A DNA stretch of 64,000 nt from Blasia pusilla (lineage: Eukaryota > Marchantiophyta > Marchantiopsida > Blasiales), in contig CM114271.1 in assembly GCA_050084515.1 (NCBI GenBank), positions 63,612,001 to 63,676,000 on the forward strand, given 5' to 3'. Positions 58,540 through 64,000 of this stretch are shown piece by piece. Position numbers and translations under genes: made by a program. Positions within the stretch are counted from its first letter, which is position 1. Every line of letters starts with the position of its first letter. The notes below the pieces were generated by a model, which worked only from the letters and a program-made list of their open reading frames with translations, had not been told where the DNA came from and searched no databases.

Positions 58540-59480
58540 AGGTGAGGTTTTCGAGGTGCTCACATAAACTGGCTCGCTAGGCCAACAACATAGCTCAAAT
58601 CTGGTCTGGTCATAGTTAGATAGATCAAACTTCCAACCATGCACATGTACATATTAGAATCTGCAAGCAGCTCTCCTTCATCCACTCTTAGCTTCATGCT
58701 CTGGTCCAACGGTATAGAAATTGGCTTACAAGCCATCATACCATATTTTGAAAACATATGAAGAGCATATTGTCGTTGTAGTAAGCACATGCTCTCTCCA
58801 ATCTTGATAAACTCAATACCAAGGAAGTACTTGAGTTCTCCCAAGCCTTCATATCAAATTCTGCTTGTAACTTAAGCTTGACTTGTTGTACCATTTCTTC
58901 AATACTCCTAATAATCAAGAGATCGTCAACATACAACACAATGAGAACTGCATGATCTTGTCCTCCCAAGATATATAACGAGGAGTCAGAATCATATACC
59001 CTAAAACCCAACTCTTGTAGGACGTATGTAATCTTGCCATACCAAGCTCTTGGAGCTTGTTTGAGCCTGTATAGAGCTTTCTTCAACCTGCATACATGAA
59101 ATGGAAACTTGGGATGCTCGTATCTATGTGGTTGAGTCATATATACCTCCTCGTATAGATCTCCATTCAAGAAGGCATTCTTGACGTCCATGTGATGTAA
59201 TCTCTATTTCTTACTTACTGCAACTACAACCACTATTCTTGTAGTCGCCATCTTTGCAACAAGGCTAAATGTTTCCTTATAATCGATATCATATTATTGT
59301 GCATAGCCTTTAGCCACCAATCTCGCTTTGTATCTGTTAATTGTACCATCTTGATTGCGCCTGATTTTGTAAACCCATTTGCAACAATAGTTTCCTTATC
59401 GAAAGGTATATCAACCAGCTCCCATGTTTGTTGATGTCTTAATGCAGCAAGCTCTTCCTCCATAACTTGAATCAATTCGC
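58540..59480 (-). pseudogene. Copia reverse transcriptase
   Basis: Pieces in order are [58 protein letters not shown], the catalytic [12 protein letters not shown], and [13 protein letters not shown] with VGSLIYLTMTRPDLSYVVG. Frameshifts fall near 59,240 and 58,820, and the fingers region is damaged. Confidence 0.88.
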
Positions 59481-60119
59481 CTTTACTTGCAGCTTCTTCA
59501 AAACAACTCGGCTCCTGTTCTTCAAAGGGTAGTTATCATATATGCATGATGTGTCGCAAGGAAACCTTCATTTATGAATCTATGAACTGGATGTGTAACT
59601 CTACTTGATCTACAAAGTTGTTGTTCAGAGGTAGATGCCTCTAACACTTGACTCGAGCTCTGACTAGTGTCAACAGACTGAATACGTACTCTTCTTGCCC
59701 ATGGACTCACACATTTAATTGATGAATCTAGGACCTCTCCTAATCCTGCACTAGTACTTGGGGAAGTTGAAGACAATGTCTGTTGGTTTTACAGTCATAT
59801 TCTCCCCTTCAACAAACGCGTTTAGAGGTGGAATAGGCTCAGATGGAGCATACCATGACTTTAGCTCATCAAAGACAACATCCTGATTAATAATTAGATG
59901 CCTAGAGGATGAAATGTAGCATTTATATCCCTTAGTTCCATCAGCATAGCCAATGAAGATACATCTTTCAAACTTGGGGTCTAATTTCTGACGCCTCTCA
60001 CAAGGAACATCAGCATAACAAATACATCCAAATACTTCCTATGAAGACTTCAAATGGAGTTTCATCATGAACTCATGTTGTTGGAGTTTGGTTGATTAAG
60101 AAGACTGCACATGCTACAG

Positions 60120-61137
60120 GCTCTGCCCAATACACCTTAGGCATGTTCTTCTCATTCAGCATAGCTCGTGCCGGTTCAGCAATATGTCGATTCTTCCTCT
60201 CAGCCACTCCATTTTATTGTGGAGTGTAACGACAAGTCACTTGACGTTGGATGCCATTCTGACGTAAATAGTCATCAAACTTTGTTGAAAGATACTCCCC
60301 TCCTCCATCACAACGCAATTTCAGAATGTGTTGTCCAGTCTGCTTCTCTACTATAACTCTGAATGTTTGGAACATTGAGAATACCTTTGACTTGGCTTTC
60401 AGAAAGTATACCCACAAATACCTAGAGAAGTCATCAATAAATGAAACAAAGTACTGGCAACCACTAAGGCTATCTTGTGATGCTGTCCATACATAAATGT
60501 GGATCAATTCCAATATCTTGGATGCTCTTCTACCTTGCTTTGGAAAAGGAAATCTAACTTGTTTTCCAAATTGGCAAGCAGAACATACCTCTAACGTAGC
60601 AAGACTCGCTAATTTAGGGAGTCCTATTACTATATTAGATGATGAAAGATTCATATGTCAAATTTTTTTATGCCACACATTTAGATCTGTGACTTGTTGG
60701 CCGGTTTGACCATACATTGTTGTTTGAATCTCTGGCATAGAAATATCTAATTTGAATATTCTGCCACATCTAGTTCCTTTGGCTATCGTAGTATGGTCAT
60801 CCATTGTTTCAATCAAACAACCATCTACGTCAAACTTCACTTGATAACACTGTTCTACTATCTGCCCTACAGAGATCAGGTTTCTTGCAATGGTAGGAAC
60901 ATAGAGAATATTTCCAAGAGCACAAAGACCATCTGATGCTATTGGAACTTTACCGGTATGCGTGATATGATGTTGAGTGTCATCTCCTGTGAGCACAATT
61001 ACAAGATCTTTCATCGGCTCCAAACTACTGAACCATTTCGATTGTGAGGTCATGTAATTTGATGTACCGGAGTCAATATACCAATCAGCTGTCGAGTCTT
61101 TATTGACCATTGCTCCCATATGATGAGTTATGACCAA
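60120..61137 (-). pseudogene. Copia protease and integrase
   Basis: The protease site is DWYIDSGTSNYMT. The GAG-pre-integrase region follows (WHKKI, then ACQFGKQVRFPF), then the integrase core with FVSFIDDFSRYLWVYFLKAK, LRCDGGGEYLSTKF and NGVAERKNRHIAE just past a stop at about 60,213. The first catalytic Asp lies in a degraded IHIYVWT (normally a D in this place). Confidence 0.85.
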
Positions 61138-61269
61138 GAGATGCTCCGTTTATGAATGTTGTTGTTTTTGGTACTGCTCTTGGTGTTGTTGTTCCACATA
61201 GTTTTGTTGCTGTAAGGCTCCAATTCTCATATCTGCCTTCTTCTTGAAGCAAAACTTTGCATAGTGATC

Positions 61270-62095
61270 CTTTATCCCACAGTAATTGCAAGATCTAGGG
61301 ACCCTCTGCTGCTGACCTCGACCCCAACAGTTTCCACCATCACCAGCTTGTGATTATGTCTGGTACTGGTTCGTAGTTTATTGAGTGACGTTATATTAAG
61401 TGCCTCTTCTTCCATATGCTTGATATCCATCACGACCACGGAAGTTTTTGCCACGATCCCTGCCTCTGTTTGATCCATAACTTGCAAATAGCGCACTCTC
61501 TTGTAGACTAGACGAGCTACCGTTGCCTACTAGGGGCATCTCTTCACTGATCAACAGAGGAACTAACTCTTGAAAGGTTGGATACTTCTCTCTCACAGAG
61601 ATAGAGGTCTCAAAGGACTTGTTATCCTTTGGAAGGCGTTGAAGAGTGAATAAAATCAGATCATTATCTTCTACTGTCACTCCAATGCTATTCAACTGAT
61701 CAACAATATGTCTGATACTCAAAATATAATCATTGATGCTCTACAAACCTTTCCTCACTTCGTTCAATTTTTGTTTCAATTGAAGCTTTCTGGCCTTTGT
61801 AGATGTCTAGAACAGCTTTTTCAATGCATCCCAGGTCTCCTTCGGAATATCAACATCTTGGATGTGACCTATCATTGGCGAACTGATTGTTAATGAAATA
61901 TAGTGGATTACTTGCCTTGCGCGTTTGTTCCAAGCGCGAACACTCAAGTTTGTTGAGTCATCTTCTCGCTTGGCCTCATCACCTGTGACAAGCTCCGATA
62001 GTTCTTGACCCATGAGAAATTATTTCATGCGAAACTTCAAGACATTGTAATTTTGCTTGTCTAGCTTCTCGTCTGTGATTGCTCCTGAGGAATAT
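61270..62095 (-). pseudogene. Copia gag
   Basis: The start region reads ITDEKLDKQNYNVLKFRMK, then QELSELVTGDEAKRED, and the typical IRHIVDQLNSIGVTVEDND and LQRLPKDNKSFETSI. It ends in a CCHC zinc knuckle, CNYCGIKDHYAKFC (C-x2-C-x4-H-x4-C) at about 61,290. Several stops interrupt it. Confidence 0.85.
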
Positions 62096-62404
62096 TCTAT
62101 GATAAACGATTTCACTCACAAAAACGTAATTTCAAGATTTCTACTGCTTCAATTGAAGCATAGACCACTCCTACACAGAAATTGACCTGAAATTTACCAA
62201 AATTGATTAATTGTATGAAAGAACTAGTCGAAATTGGCCCGTAGTGAGCAAACTACACAACTTTTCTTCACTAATTGGACTTTCCTACACTGAAATTGCT
62301 ACCGCATGAGCTCAGAGTGTCTGAATCGAGCAATTTTGGGTGCGTTGGAAAGCTCTCGATGAGCTCTAAAATCTTCTAGAATTGGTCCGGCTAGAATTGG
62401 TCCG

Positions 62405-62429
62405 TCACGATAGGTAAACTCTATCGTGA
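62405..62429. repeat. Perfect 9-bp inverted repeat at the copia-gypsy junction
   Basis: TCACGATAG (62,405-62,413) and CTATCGTGA (62,421-62,429) are separated by 7 bases. The right arm is part of the gypsy integrase coding sequence (the IVNQ codons), while the left arm lies in unrelated DNA. Confidence 0.85.
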
Positions 62430-63190
62430 ATCAGTACTTGAGGAATTATGTCAGTGCTGATCAACGCGATTGGGTCAGGTGGCTGAGCATGGCGGAATAC
62501 TGCTACAACTCGACCAAGCATTCTGCAATAGGAGAATCTCCGTTTCTCCTGGCAAATGGACGAGAGCCAGAAGGGCCTCTTGATCTAGCCCTTTCGAAGG
62601 GTACTACATTGGCACGAACACGACAAGCGACGGCAGAAAGTTTGTTGGTAGAGATGCGAGAGCGAGAAGAGAGCGCGAGGCGAAGTCTTGCAAAGGCTCA
62701 AATGAGGTACGTTAAGCATGCTAACAAGAGTCGGCGCCAAGTACGATTCCAAGTTGGAGAACAAGTGTGGTTGAGTGTGAAGAATCTCACTCTTCCGAAA
62801 GAGTTGTCTACGAAGCTGTCTGCCAAGTATGCTGGACCGTATGTGATTGTGGCAAACCCGTTTGAGGATGTGTATACGTTGAGGCTGCCGGACGAGTTCA
62901 AGATTCACCCGACCTTTCATGTGTCATTATTGAAGAAATACCTTCAAGATAATGGACGTTTCGAGCGGAGACAGGTGGTGAGACCGCACCCGGTCATCGT
63001 AAATGAGGAGCCGGAGTTCGAGGTGGAGACCATCTTACGTTCGAGGCGTCGGGCCAACAAGTATGAATACTTGGTAAAATGGAAGGGCTACCATGTGAAG
63101 GAGGCGACTTGGATTGCGGAGGCGGATTTGGAACACGCGCAAGAGTTGTTGTGTGACTTCAAGCGAACACAAGCGAAGCACATACGTTAG
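62417..63190 (+). pseudogene. Gypsy (chromovirus) integrase C-terminus with chromodomain
   Basis: An open frame of about 255 codons starts abruptly inside integrase (VNQYLRNYVSADQRDWVRWL, then EYCYNSTKHSAIGESPF). The GPY/F-type segment KLSAKYAGPYVIV and IHPTFHVSLLKKY follow. The end is a chromodomain: EVETILRSRRRANKYEYLVK, WKGYHVKEATWI and LEHAQELL. The part kept has no stops, so the element is young, but protease, RT and most of integrase are absent to the left. Chromodomains direct integration by binding methylated histone H3. Confidence 0.9.
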
Positions 63191-63882
63191 TATGAGGAGA
63201 AGCTAGAGACATGACTTGTAATCAGTGGAATCTTGGACCGAAGGCCGTTGTAACTAGAATATGCTAGTGTTGCAATAAAGGAGTGTATGGATTTGGAGAT
63301 TCGATACCAGTGTTGATTGCAATTTGTATGTGGTAGTGCATGGCTATGAGTCGTTCATCATAGACTTAGAATGTACGACAAGAGGACAGACAAGGAGTAT
63401 TTGATGTGAGAGCTCGTATGTGGATAAGCACCTAGAACAGGACCTTGTGTTGGATTACACTCGGGCTCGCCCTAGCGTCGGCGGGGCAGATGAAGTCTGT
63501 CTTGGGGCTTGGGGTGATCTTACTTGTGGCCACATAAGTAAACTTAGTGACCCTAAACTAAGTCGAATACCAGAGCGACCCAATAGTAGTACGATTTGTG
63601 GACCAGGTAAACAGGTGTGATATTTGAGTAATGAGTCGAAAGAGTCTAAGGTTGCACACTTAGTTAGCTTATTTGATAGGTTAGTTCCTTGGAACTAGTC
63701 CAGGCTTATCGAAGATGAGAGGCTTATAATTCTAAGAGGGGCAAAGCGACAACTAGAGACTAAGAGGAATTGCGGGTTAGCCACCAGAACGCAATTCAAT
63801 GTCAAGGGGTAGGCTGCCCAAGAGACTTGACATAATAAAAGTTTGCGTTGATGAGGGCATCAACCTCTAAAAGAGGGGTGAG
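63191..63882 (+). other. 3' untranslated part of the chromovirus with polypurine tract
   Basis: Non-coding sequence between the pol stop codon and the LTR. It ends with the purine-rich AAAAGAGGGGTGAG immediately before the LTR start. Confidence 0.6.
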
Positions 63883-64000
63883 TGTTGCGACCCTCATGAC
63901 CAAACAAGTGCCAAGCGGAACATCGGAACATTAGCGGGCTCACGCTAAGATGGTTTGCGCGTTGGAGTTGTCTCAAAGAGGAGACAAGAGACGAGACGCG
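63883..64000 (+). repeat. Start of the chromovirus 3' LTR, cut by the window edge
   Basis: Begins TGTTGCGACCCTCATGACC after the polypurine tract and matches the first 118 bases of the solo LTR at 47,390-48,392 (opposite orientation) with about three differences. Confidence 0.92.

Larger units (their letters stand above)
57660..62095 (-). mobile_element. Ty1/copia element with a single recognisable LTR
   Basis: On the minus strand the order is gag, zinc knuckle, protease, integrase, RT, RNase H, polypurine tract (ACTTGAGGGGGAA at about 57,971-57,983) and 3' LTR (57,660-57,970). The order PR-INT-RT-RH is diagnostic of copia. No matching 5' LTR or primer-binding site is found to the right of the gag start; foreign DNA follows and then gypsy sequence from 62,417. 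Stops and frameshifts are present in most domains. Confidence 0.85.

Noticed and set aside
62100-62400. 5' LTR of the copia element
   Set aside because: Compared with the LTR at 57,660-57,970 there is no match, and no primer-binding site is visible.

Overview
This window is nuclear DNA of a land plant. Two genes are intact and typically plant: a group C (Opaque2-like) bZIP transcription factor gene and a secretory class III peroxidase gene, both with GT-AG introns. Everything else except one incomplete multi-exon gene is repeat-derived: Ty1/copia, Ty3/gypsy, Helitron and hAT-type MITE sequence, mostly broken by stops and frameshifts. Low gene density and old nested insertions suggest a large genome. 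The sequence alone does not fix the clade.

Layout. 1-6.7 kb: AT-rich intergenic DNA with a fragment of an organellar intron maturase (about 1142-1434), Helitron 3' ends and a dead copia RT-RNase H (4021-4900). 6755-9757 (-): bZIP gene, with a CT-rich upstream region to 11.3 kb. 11.8-20 kb: AT-rich DNA with two 329-bp hAT-type MITEs and a Helitron end. 22.3-28.6 kb (-): an unrecognised helix-rich protein gene, at least ten exons, probably damaged. 30-33 kb: relics. 33.1-39.9 kb (-): gypsy copy 1 (gag, protease, C5 cytosine DNA methyltransferase, start of RT). 37.5-38.8 kb: an array of 15 short palindromic motifs. 41.8-54.2 kb (+): a dead autonomous Helitron, split by gypsy copy 2 (44.1-51.3 kb, -), which is itself split by a 1003-bp solo LTR (47,390-48,392) with a perfect 5-bp target duplication. 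55,096-56,854 (+): peroxidase gene. 57.7-62.1 kb (-): a copia element with one recognisable LTR. 62.4-64 kb (+): the 3' end of a chromodomain gypsy element whose LTR belongs to the same family as the solo LTR.

Most interesting: the gypsy family at 33-39 kb and 44-51 kb. Copy 1 carries a recognisable C5-MTase domain in the same reading frame as its protease, upstream of RT. Copy 2 keeps the end of that MTase plus RT, RNase H and integrase, and ends in a PHD-finger-like zinc module in place of a chromodomain. Together they imply one ancestral element that could both write DNA methylation and possibly read chromatin. Both copies here are dead. Retrotransposon-borne C5-MTases have been reported in dinoflagellates and charophyte algae; whether this land-plant family is described I cannot tell from here.
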